Notes under the pieces: model-generated
Told to the model about the DNA's origin: nothing
Database searches by the model: none
What the model saw: only the letters and a program-made list of their open reading frames with translations
From: Nitrospirae bacterium RBG_13_39_12
Lineage (GTDB): Bacteria; Nitrospirota; Thermodesulfovibrionia; Thermodesulfovibrionales; SM23-35
Direction of reading: 5' to 3'
DNA length: 11,342 bases
Assembly: GCA_001805125.1 (NCBI GenBank)
Contig: MHEF01000109.1
Span: 1-11,342 of the forward strand
In this document: piece by piece, positions 6,613 to 11,342 of the stretch
Layout of the letters: each line of letters opens with the position of its first letter
Position numbering within the stretch: position 1 is the first letter of the stretch
Made by a program: the position numbers and the translations under genes

Positions 6613-7119
6613 CTTTATACTGCATATTTCTACCAAAAATCGGTGAATCTTTTGGCCATGCCTTAGATGCAACAGTTGTAGGTGAAGTCAACCTCTCAAT
6701 AACTACCTCCTCTAAGGTATGCTATTAAATCCTGCAATAAAAATAACACCCGTTAAAAGAAAGCTCAAGTAGAATCAACATGAAAGATCAAATACTGGAA
6801 TTGGTTGAAAAGTTGAGCAGACGAAGAAAGGGACAATAAATACTGTTCCATTGACGTATGCTGATCTCAAAAGGAGAACCTGGCGGGGGGTTATTCTGAA
6901 ATAGCATGCTTTATCTGGACTCAAAACCTCTGGAACAGGTGGAAGGAAACACTAAAAAACGTGCCATATAATAATGATAATAGGTGTGTTTTATGGGACA
7001 TCTGTTGTTGCCTAATTGTAAACAATCGTTCTCATTGATTATACACGATAATATTGATAATTTTACATAAGACTTATTCTGGGACGTTCAGATTTTAGCA
7101 ATCTAATAATATCAATAAC
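6613..7119. other. Intergenic stretch with no intact gene, possible gene remnants
   Basis: About 500 bases with only short open segments. Plus-strand positions about 6638-6728 read as 30 protein-like codons ending in TAA. At 6780-6839 an ATG opens 19 codons (MKDQILELVEKLSRRRKGQ). Near 6850-6905 a third frame reads LTYADLKRRTWRGVILK before a stop. The frames do not join and no family is recognisable. This looks like decayed coding DNA. The last 150 bases are very AT-rich. Confidence 0.4.
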
Positions 7120-7578
7120 TTATGAGGATTTATTAACATCTACAGGGGTAATATCTGTAATCTCTACTGGTTTGATCGGCTCATCGCTGTTGATGAAAGC
7201 CCAATTGATATTAACCTGAGTGAATGAGATCGGCTGAGATGATACCGGCTCGGTCTTGGTGACCGGCTCGAATCTATCGTATATCATATCTGCTGTGGCA
7301 CGGATGACTGCGGGAGAAGGCGGCTCAGAATCGCCTACCGCTTTCCCTGATAGAAAAGCATCAACGACCTTAGAGGCTTTCTTCAACCTCTTCGGATGCT
7401 TCAGGCTGTATTTACTGATTACCTTTTCAACACGATATACGGACTTGGGATTATAACCCGCTAATTCTGCGGCTTTTTTCTTCGTCATACCTGCTGGGGC
7501 ATGCTCCATAAGCGCACTGTATACTATTTGCCGATCATTGAGTTTTTGGTCAGTTTTTGATAACTTTTTGCTATTCAT
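7120..7578 (-). CDS. HTH protein resembling phage terminase small subunits
   Basis: A 152-aa protein. Residues about 14-50 form a helix-turn-helix of the type seen in phage terminase small subunits and homeodomain-like phage proteins (MTKKKAAELAGYNPKSVYRV). A basic helical part follows (KHPKRLKKASKVVDAFL), then TADMIYDRFEPVTKTEPVSS, which recalls the C-terminal 'DxxxDRxxPV' tail of small phage DNA-binding proteins. The last 40 residues are low in similarity to anything I know. No large terminase or structural genes are nearby, so this is an orphan, possibly a satellite packaging factor or a repurposed regulator. The ATG has no clear Shine-Dalgarno site, but a strong promoter lies just upstream. 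Confidence 0.65.
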   Translation of the reverse strand: MNSKKLSKTDQKLNDRQIVYSALMEHAPAGMTKKKAAELAGYNPKSVYRVEKVISKYSLKHPKRLKKASKVVDAFLSGKAVGDSEPPSPAVIRATADMIYDRFEPVTKTEPVSSQPISFTQVNINWAFINSDEPIKPVEITDITPVDVNKSS

Positions 7579-7613
7579 GCTTTAAATTTTAACACCTTTG
7601 TTGTCATAATTCC

Positions 7614-7642
7614 ACTATAGCTTAAATATTTTTTCAGGTCAA
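7614..7642 (-). promoter_or_regulatory. Sigma-70-type promoter for the terminase-like gene
   Basis: On the minus strand, TTGACC (7637-7642) and TATAGT (7614-7619) have a 17-base spacer. Each box differs from consensus at one position. The predicted start near 7607 leaves a leader of about 30 bases. Confidence 0.65.
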
Positions 7643-7742
7643 TAATTTCTTCAACTGTTTGATAATGATTCCATCCATTGCCTCGCCTATAGACAGACAT
7701 TACTAATATGGATAACTGTGGAGTTCCCTCTCGAATCTTTCG

Positions 7743-8201
7743 CTATCTATATTTATTTTCCAGATTACGTTGTGTCCATTCAAGATCTTGTTGTTTTCTT
7801 TCGATGTCTTTTAATCTTTTTTCATTATCAATTTTCTCCATATCTCTTTGAAATTTTTCTTCTATTATTCTATTTTGTATTGCCTGTTCATGCCGTTCTA
7901 TTAAGTTTATTTCTCTTCTTTTGTGAACCTCTATATTTGACGGTTTTGTTGTAGGTTCAAGACCTCTTGATACATTTTCTTTTTTTCCATATAAATCTGG
8001 GAATTCAATAGTTCCAGCACTTTCCCACTGTTGACCTGTAGTGTCTACATTCCATTCTGTTGGCTTAGTATTTGAGTAATGAGTTTGACCATTTTCATCA
8101 GTCCAGACAAAGAGTTCTTCATTGTCTGCATAGACAGGAAAAGAGAAAACAAAGAAAAAGATTAAGAGTAATAAAGTTTTTAATATTTTTGCATTACCCA
8201 T
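7743..8201 (-). CDS. Exported DUF4124-domain protein with C-terminal coiled coil
   Basis: A 152-aa protein. Residues 1-25 are a clear signal peptide (KTLLLLIFFFVFSF, cleavage after PVYA). Residues about 30-60 match the DUF4124 pattern (LFVWTDENGQTHYSNTKP), a short periplasmic domain of unknown role common in proteobacteria. From about residue 95 to the end the protein is a charged, probably coiled-coil helix rich in Glu, Lys, Arg and Gln. The ATG has GGAGGG at good spacing. It has its own promoter and an upstream terminator, so it is probably monocistronic. Expected location is the periplasm. Function is unknown. Confidence 0.85.
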   Translation of the reverse strand: MGNAKILKTLLLLIFFFVFSFPVYADNEELFVWTDENGQTHYSNTKPTEWNVDTTGQQWESAGTIEFPDLYGKKENVSRGLEPTTKPSNIEVHKRREINLIERHEQAIQNRIIEEKFQRDMEKIDNEKRLKDIERKQQDLEWTQRNLENKYR

Positions 8202-8237
8202 TTTACCCTCCCTTATATGACCTGTTCATTTAATGCA

Positions 8238-8266
8238 ATGATAGTAAGTATTGAAGGGTTTGTAAA
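8238..8266 (-). promoter_or_regulatory. Sigma-70-type promoter for the DUF4124 gene
   Basis: On the minus strand, TTTACA (8261-8266) and TATCAT (8238-8243) have a 17-base spacer, with one mismatch from consensus in each box. It lies just after the terminator at 8271-8310 and about 37 bases before the ATG. Confidence 0.65.
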
Positions 8267-8270
8267 GCAA

Positions 8271-8310
8271 GAAATAAAAAAGGCCACAGGATAGTTAAAC
8301 CCATGGCCTT
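8271..8310 (-). terminator. Rho-independent terminator
   Basis: An 11-bp stem (8280-8290 with 8300-8310, two G-T pairs) encloses a nine-base loop. On the minus strand it is followed by TTTTTATTTC. It would end transcripts from the Ada-like gene, about 195 bases upstream on that strand, and insulate the DUF4124 promoter. Confidence 0.8.
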
Positions 8311-8403
8311 GAATCGTTTACATTTTAGTGGTATATAAATGCTTTTTCATGTGTATAAAGAGGAGGCACACATTAAAGAGGGGGATTATTTGGAAAACAG
8401 GTA

Positions 8404-8437
8404 TATCCAGGGGTCATTATAGAAAAGTATTGTTTTT
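8404..8437 (+). repeat. Dispersed repeat, copy A (GGGGTC...GTATTGTTTTT)
   Basis: 34 bases that match 10766-10799 at most positions, with the same length and shared blocks GGGGTC, AGAAAA and GTATTGTTTTT. The copies are about 2.3 kb apart in intergenic DNA. They could be leftovers of a mobile-element end or shared recognition sites. Confidence 0.6.
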
Positions 8438-8505
8438 AGGTTTTTAAAGTGTCACCGTCTACTACTCTTATGCATAGATAATATTTATCTTCTGCAAAAG
8501 AAATA

Positions 8506-8733
8506 TTACTTAGAAGCCATAGGAGGCTTACAAACTTTACAAGGAATATAACCGGCTTTAATCGCATCTTCAGGACTCTTAAATTTGATAAGGTTTGATG
8601 ACTTTATCTTTTGTGCCCATTCACAATCTGGATAATGATACTTGTTTGAGTTCTTTGAAGCCCAAAATTCACCAGCAAGAACACTCGGAATGAATAAAAG
8701 AAGAAAGAATATAGCTATCCATATTTTTCTCAT
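8506..8733 (-). CDS. Small exported Ada-like metal-binding domain protein
   Basis: A 75-aa protein. Residues 1-20 are a signal peptide (IWIAIFFLLLFIPSVLA). The rest matches the pattern of the metal-binding domain of the Ada protein (FWASKNSNKYHYPDC, then GYIPCKVCKPP), with His33, Cys37, Cys65 and Cys68 as likely zinc ligands. In Ada the domain accepts methyl groups in DNA repair. Stand-alone exported versions occur alone or next to nucleases, and their role is not established. The HxxxC/CxxC arrangement differs from the four-Cys site of Ada, so methyl transfer is not implied. GGAGG lies six bases before the ATG. The expected location is the periplasm, where the site could be metal-bound or disulfide-linked. 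Confidence 0.8.
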   Translation of the reverse strand: MRKIWIAIFFLLLFIPSVLAGEFWASKNSNKYHYPDCEWAQKIKSSNLIKFKSPEDAIKAGYIPCKVCKPPMASK

Positions 8734-8825
8734 TTTCTACCTCCCATAATGGTTACTATCATAATCATCCAGCCTTCCATCCTTTTCTTTTTGTGATTGC
8801 ATTATCGCCATACAAAATAAAATCG

Positions 8826-9395
8826 TTATTTTTGTAATTTTAACCAAGCTATATCTGTATCCATTTCTAACGCTAACCACCCAAGTTCTTCGGGTTTTGC
8901 TGGTGAAATAATTACTTGTGCCTTATTCCATGTCCCAGACATAAGAGTATCGACAAATGAAAAATTTTTATGTTTTAGGGATTCTTTCCACTCACGGTAT
9001 TTCATTTGTTTGCTATCAAACTTTTTACCCCATGTAATTTTTAAAGTAAATCCCTTATACATAACTGAGGAAGGATTTCCGATCAAAAAATTTATTTTAT
9101 ATCCTTCCAGATATGGAGTTATATCAGAAAACATAATCAAGAAAATGCCAGTAATTGTTTCAATTCTTTGATATGTTTTTGGATGCGACGTATCAAGATA
9201 AATGCTCTTGTATAAATTCTGGTTTGATTCAAGTTCTAAGACTCTCAAAGAAAGATCATCTATTTCTGATTGCATGGAATTTAATTTAGTATCAAGTAGA
9301 ATGTCTTTTACTTCTGTTTTTTTCTGCTTGCAGCCTATCCCCATAAGAAAGATAATGCCCATCATTAGAATCGTAAAATGTTTGAAGGCTTTCAT
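8826..9395 (-). CDS. Predicted lipoprotein, DUF3251/YajI-like
   Basis: 189 aa from the ATG at 9393-9395, preceded by AAGGGGGG. An ATG at 9419 would add eight residues before the signal peptide. The N-terminus KAFKHFTILMMGIIFLMGIGC ends in a lipobox-like Cys22, so it is probably lipid-anchored. After a charged helical spacer (about 30-60, likely coiled coil), the domain reads TGIFLIMFSDITPYLEGYK, IGNPSS and KGFTLKITWGKKF, then a GTWN motif and SPAKPEELGWLALEMDTD. This resembles, as I remember it, the DUF3251 family of YajI-type lipoproteins, whose function is unknown. It has its own promoter with 11-bp repeats. The family assignment is less certain than the lipoprotein call. Confidence 0.75.
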   Translation of the reverse strand: MKAFKHFTILMMGIIFLMGIGCKQKKTEVKDILLDTKLNSMQSEIDDLSLRVLELESNQNLYKSIYLDTSHPKTYQRIETITGIFLIMFSDITPYLEGYKINFLIGNPSSVMYKGFTLKITWGKKFDSKQMKYREWKESLKHKNFSFVDTLMSGTWNKAQVIISPAKPEELGWLALEMDTDIAWLKLQK

Positions 9396-9476
9396 ATCCC
9401 CCCTTACTGTTCTCCCCATGTAAGCATATGGGCTGTCTTATTTTTGGAATGGATTCCCCTTCTTTCCCTAAGTCTA

Positions 9477-9505
9477 ACTAAACCATAAAATGATTCGCTT
9501 GTCAA
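9477..9505 (-). promoter_or_regulatory. Promoter for the lipoprotein gene
   Basis: On the minus strand, a perfect TTGACA (9500-9505) and a weak TTTAGT (9477-9482) are 17 bases apart. The weak -10 box and the tandem repeats directly upstream suggest dependence on an activator. The leader would be about 75 bases. Confidence 0.6.
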
Positions 9506-9507
9506 TT

Positions 9508-9529
9508 AAAAACTTGGTAAAAACTTGGT
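9508..9529 (-). repeat. Two 11-bp tandem direct repeats upstream of a -35 box
   Basis: AAAAACTTGGT is repeated exactly at 9508-9518 and 9519-9529; on the minus strand it reads ACCAAGTTTTT twice. A third related TTGGTAATG lies at 9548. The repeats end three bases from the TTGACA of the minus-strand promoter. Exact 11-bp repeats on one face of the helix are typical of OmpR/PhoB-type activator sites. Confidence 0.6.
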
Positions 9530-9784
9530 AATGGTACAGTTTGATTTTTGGTAATGTCCTAATTTGAAATGGACGTTCAGACAATGAACATCCATCTTTA
9601 CAAATATGTTACATTTGTGCTTACACTTGCAATGGAGGCTTGGGTTACAGATAGATTGTGGGAAATTGAGGATATTATTTCCTTGTTAAATTAATAAGTT
9701 ATAAATTCTACTTGACAGAGGATATGAATTATGAAAAAATACGAGTAGAGGTTGGTAGGGAACTTTCAAGTTTTCTTATAGGTT
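9530..9784. other. Intergenic DNA, one short open segment only
   Basis: With the promoter region before it, this completes a gap of about 390 bases without a called gene. A plus-strand ATG at 9724 opens 22 protein-like codons (ending VGRELSSFLIGFI, stop 9790-9792) with only a weak AGGA upstream. It may be the truncated start of a lost gene. Nothing else is recognisable. Confidence 0.4.
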
Positions 9785-10564
9785 TTATTTAGTCCTTCCC
9801 GGACTGAATAAGTCGCCAGCCTCTTTCTCTTTTATTACCTTAATGCCACGCTTTGGCAACATCCGACCACTTATATCAAAAAGATTTCTACTTTTAAACT
9901 CAAGATTTTTTACCATCTTAAAAAATTCCATAAGAGCTCTTTCTCCTGTAAATCTGGAACCTAAGATATGGCCGACTAAATCTGCCATTTGTATACCTAT
10001 ATTTTCTGAAGAAATTGCAAAAAGGGGAACTTTATTGATAGTATCGAATAATCGCCCAGCACTACTTTTATGAAAAAAATTACTTACACTCTTTGATATA
10101 TTTTTATTTAGCTGTATGCCCCTATCATCGAAGATTATTTTAGCCATAAGCCCTGGATAATTTTCTTTCATAAACAAATCTATTCGCTCAAATAGAAAGA
10201 AAAATGGTCTTTCAAGTTGATTTACATTAGCACAAGCTAAATCAATTTCTTCACTTGAAAAAACAACAGAGGCAAAAGCCTTTATACCTAAAGTCTCCAT
10301 ATATTTAAGAATCTCTCTTGCAAGTTGTAATTCTCTGGACTGAATCCCTTTAGATTCAAGCCTGAAAAGATAATTTCTGAAAATATGTCTTCCTTTTATT
10401 TCTATATTCCCAGCTTGATATCCTAAATTCTTACATTTAAAGCCATATAATTGTTGAGAACATTCATTAAAATCATGACTATTTATCTGAATCGCTGACA
10501 ATACTCCTACTTTGAATTTGTTATCTTGTGTTGATTGCCAGCTTTCATCTATAAAGAATAACAT
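9785..10564 (-). CDS. DUF3800-family protein (predicted RNase H-like fold)
   Basis: A 259-aa protein matching the DUF3800 layout. The N-terminus LFFIDES holds an acidic pair at D6/E7, followed by EIKG at 55-58, IIFDDRG with D146/D147, and a closing IQMADLVGHI with D195. These conserved acidic residues are why the family is thought to have an RNase H-like metal-dependent fold; activity in this protein is not shown. DUF3800 genes are frequent in mobile elements and defence-rich regions. It stands alone here between intergenic regions, next to the attachment site, and looks like cargo. The ATG has no Shine-Dalgarno site and lies so close to a TATAAT that the transcript is probably leaderless. 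The C-terminus is Lys-rich and may be disordered. Confidence 0.88.
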   Translation of the reverse strand: MLFFIDESWQSTQDNKFKVGVLSAIQINSHDFNECSQQLYGFKCKNLGYQAGNIEIKGRHIFRNYLFRLESKGIQSRELQLAREILKYMETLGIKAFASVVFSSEEIDLACANVNQLERPFFFLFERIDLFMKENYPGLMAKIIFDDRGIQLNKNISKSVSNFFHKSSAGRLFDTINKVPLFAISSENIGIQMADLVGHILGSRFTGERALMEFFKMVKNLEFKSRNLFDISGRMLPKRGIKVIKEKEAGDLFSPGRTK

Positions 10565-10569
10565 TCATC

Positions 10570-10598
10570 ATTATAGCAAAAGCGATTGGATATGAGAA
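10570..10598 (-). promoter_or_regulatory. Promoter giving a probably leaderless DUF3800 mRNA
   Basis: On the minus strand, a perfect TATAAT (10570-10575) ends five bases before the ATG at 10564, with a partial -35 TTCTCA (10593-10598) 17 bases upstream. The expected start falls within the first codon. Confidence 0.6.
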
Positions 10599-10742
10599 AT
10601 TTCAAAATGATCCACTACCCAATTTTTGGGAATCGACTTTTCCGGCTACAAATATTTTTCAGGTTCACTAAAAAAAGGGCTAAGGGATTCTTTTTTCAAA
10701 TGGTTTTTTCATGCATGAGGAAAGGATTCATATAAGAAGGGA

Positions 10743-10799
10743 GGGGTCATTTTCAAAAAGAGGTCTATACTGGGGTCGCTCAGAAAAAGTATTGTTTTT
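10743..10799 (+). repeat. Paired GGGGTC repeats, including copy B of the dispersed repeat
   Basis: GGGGTCATTTTCAAAAAG (10743-10760) and GGGGTCGCTCAGAAAAAG (10772-10789) are two related 18-base units starting 29 bases apart. The second extends into GTATTGTTTTT and matches 8404-8437. Closely spaced related units at one end are reminiscent of the multiple terminal repeats of some insertion sequences, but no transposase is present. Confidence 0.55.
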
Positions 10800-10812
10800 T
10801 GTTCCCGTTATT

Positions 10813-10834
10813 TCTTCTAACAATCTTCTAACAA
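10813..10834 (+). repeat. Two 11-bp tandem repeats near the attachment site
   Basis: TCTTCTAACAA is repeated exactly at 10813-10823 and 10824-10834. TTCCCGTT occurs at 10802 and again at 10928. They lie within about 150 bases of the tRNA fragment, on the element side, where arm-type binding sites of tyrosine recombinases or excisionase sites usually sit. Confidence 0.5.
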
Positions 10835-10948
10835 AATATCCAAAAATACCCCAAAACAAGCAGTAAGGCTTCACCATCTTAGGCTTGTAAACCCTTGACA
10901 GTAAAGCCTTTTGCTTATTCTTGTTTATTCCCGTTTAGGGCAAGATTT

Positions 10949-10995
10949 GGCTCATAACCCGAAGGTCGGTGGTTCAAATCCATCCCCCGCCACCA
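10949..10995 (+). tRNA. 3' fragment of a tRNA-Met-type (CAT) gene: attachment-site remnant
   Basis: From GGCTCATAACCC the sequence reads as the anticodon loop CTCATAA, a variable region AGGTC, a T-arm with GGTGG/CCATC closing TTCAAAT, the acceptor strand CCCCGCC, discriminator A and CCA. The 5' half is missing: no GGCGGGG acceptor strand or proper D-arm lies upstream, and the anticodon stem is mismatched on its 5' side. It therefore cannot fold into a complete tRNA. A truncated tRNA 3' end followed by a normal terminator is the classic scar at the far end of an element integrated in a tRNA gene, with the intact tRNA at the other end. The CAT anticodon could also belong to a lysidine-type tRNA-Ile. 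Confidence 0.8.
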
Positions 10996-11002
10996 ATGAA
11001 AT

Positions 11003-11033
11003 AAGGGGTTTGCAGAAATGCAAGCCCTTTTTT
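11003..11033 (+). terminator. Rho-independent terminator of the tRNA gene
   Basis: A 12-bp stem (11003-11014 with 11019-11030, two G-T pairs) closes a GAAA tetraloop, and the T-run ends at 11033. It begins eight bases after the CCA end, as expected for the original tRNA transcription unit, supporting host DNA from here rightwards. Confidence 0.8.
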
Positions 11034-11082
11034 ATTGATTTCAAGCCATTATGCATTTGCAACACCATGTAAATGCCTGACT

Positions 11083-11342
11083 TTACTTTTGTAAAGAGAT
11101 TACAAGCCTTCTATCAAAAACCTTTGCAATTTTGTCAAGAAATACAAGAGAAGGCATTCGTTTATCGTTAGGGCTTTCAAGCCTTGAGATAGCTTGCTGG
11201 CTTGTCTTAATCTCTTTAGCCAACTGTGCCTGAGTGATGTTATATGCCTTCCTTAAAGCTGCTATCTCCTGAGCTATCTTCCTTTTGGCCACTGCCCTGT
11301 CAAAGTAAATCTTGAATTCCTTATCCTTCAAGTGTCTCTCAA
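11083..11342 (-). CDS. XRE-family HTH protein, HigA-like antitoxin (5' end outside window)
   Basis: At least 86 residues. The frame is open to the right edge, and the only internal start is a TTG at 11331, so the true start is probably outside. Residues around KIAQEIAALRKAYNITQAQL, AKEIKTSQQAISRLE and the closing FLDKIAKVFDRRLVISL form a Cro/C1-type helix-turn-helix with the short C-terminal strand typical of HigA-like antitoxins. HigB toxins normally precede HigA in the operon, so a partner would lie just right of the window. Lying beyond the tRNA fragment, the gene is probably chromosomal. It could alternatively be a stand-alone repressor. Confidence 0.85.
   Translation of the reverse strand, partial: ERHLKDKEFKIYFDRAVAKRKIAQEIAALRKAYNITQAQLAKEIKTSQQAISRLESPNDKRMPSLVFLDKIAKVFDRRLVISLQK

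Noticed and set aside
8476..8490. Palindrome AGATAATATTTATCT considered as a terminator
   Set aside because: Pure AT stem of six pairs with no T-tract; too weak, although it could be an operator.
9724..9792. 22-codon plus-strand ORF before the DUF3800 gene end
   Set aside because: Very short, weak ribosome binding site and overlapping the 3' end of the opposite gene; at best a fragment.
10608..10620. CCCAATTTTTGGG hairpin upstream of the DUF3800 gene
   Set aside because: Five-bp stem with a three-base loop and no T-tract; likely chance in AT-rich DNA.
10895..10923. TTGACA followed 17 bases later by TTCTTG, considered as a promoter into the tRNA fragment
   Set aside because: The -10 box is poor and the tRNA is incomplete, so it has no clear product.
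10949..10995. Intact functional tRNA gene
   Set aside because: No 5' acceptor strand or proper D-arm upstream and a broken anticodon stem; only the 3' part is present.

Overview
The window reads as the distal end of an integrative genetic element, plus a short piece of the chromosome it entered. The strongest evidence is a 47-base fragment of a tRNA gene at 10949-10995. It runs from the anticodon region (CAT) through the T-arm and acceptor strand to CCA and has no 5' half. This is what remains at the far end when a tyrosine recombinase inserts an element into a tRNA gene. DNA to the left, down to position 1 and probably beyond, would be the element. DNA to the right (a tRNA terminator and an XRE antitoxin-like gene) would be host. 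No integrase, transposase, CRISPR array or rRNA is visible. The integrase is expected to the left of the window. The host is uncertain. AT-leaning DNA, good Shine-Dalgarno sites, a DUF4124-type exported protein and Cys-containing 'GVFR...WYLD' propeller repeats would fit a Gram-negative anaerobe such as Nitrospirota or a former deltaproteobacterium, but this is inference.

Layout. (1) 1-2702, minus strand: a compact replication block. A small protein of unknown function is followed by a primase-helicase (PrimPol, PriCT_1, RepA-like AAA ATPase, C-terminal HTH). Next come a 119-aa protein whose 5' end carries phased GAAAC/GTTTC repeats, a small helical phage-type protein, and the first codons of another gene running off the left edge. 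Overlapping stops and starts suggest translational coupling. (2) 2824-4420, minus strand: a toxin-antitoxin operon in which a MerR-type DNA-binding domain is fused to a HicB antitoxin, followed by HicA and then an unrecognised 233-aa protein. It has a clear promoter and a strong ribosome binding site. (3) 4890-6548, plus strand: a large exported protein with two kinds of beta-propeller repeat. A bidirectional terminator lies behind it, then about 500 bases with no intact gene. (4) 7120-9395, minus strand: a small terminase-like HTH protein, then three small exported proteins: DUF4124 plus coiled coil, an Ada-like Cys protein, and a lipoprotein. Several have good sigma-70-type promoters. One promoter has 11-bp tandem repeats directly upstream of its -35 box. 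(5) 9785-10564, minus strand: a DUF3800 protein with a TATAAT box so close to its ATG that the message is probably leaderless. (6) 10565-11082: repeats, the tRNA fragment and its terminator. (7) 11083 to the right edge: an XRE/HigA-like antitoxin, probably chromosomal.

How it may work together. The replication block would copy the element after excision. MerR-HicB/HicA would stabilise it and, because it lies upstream on the same strand, may also influence transcription of the replication genes. The exported proteins, the propeller protein and the DUF3800 protein look like cargo. No complete novel multi-gene system can be demonstrated from sequence alone. The best candidates for a second look are the MerR-HicB fusion operon with its unknown third gene, the GAAAC repeat and hairpin region around the end of the primase-helicase gene, and the cargo next to the attachment site.
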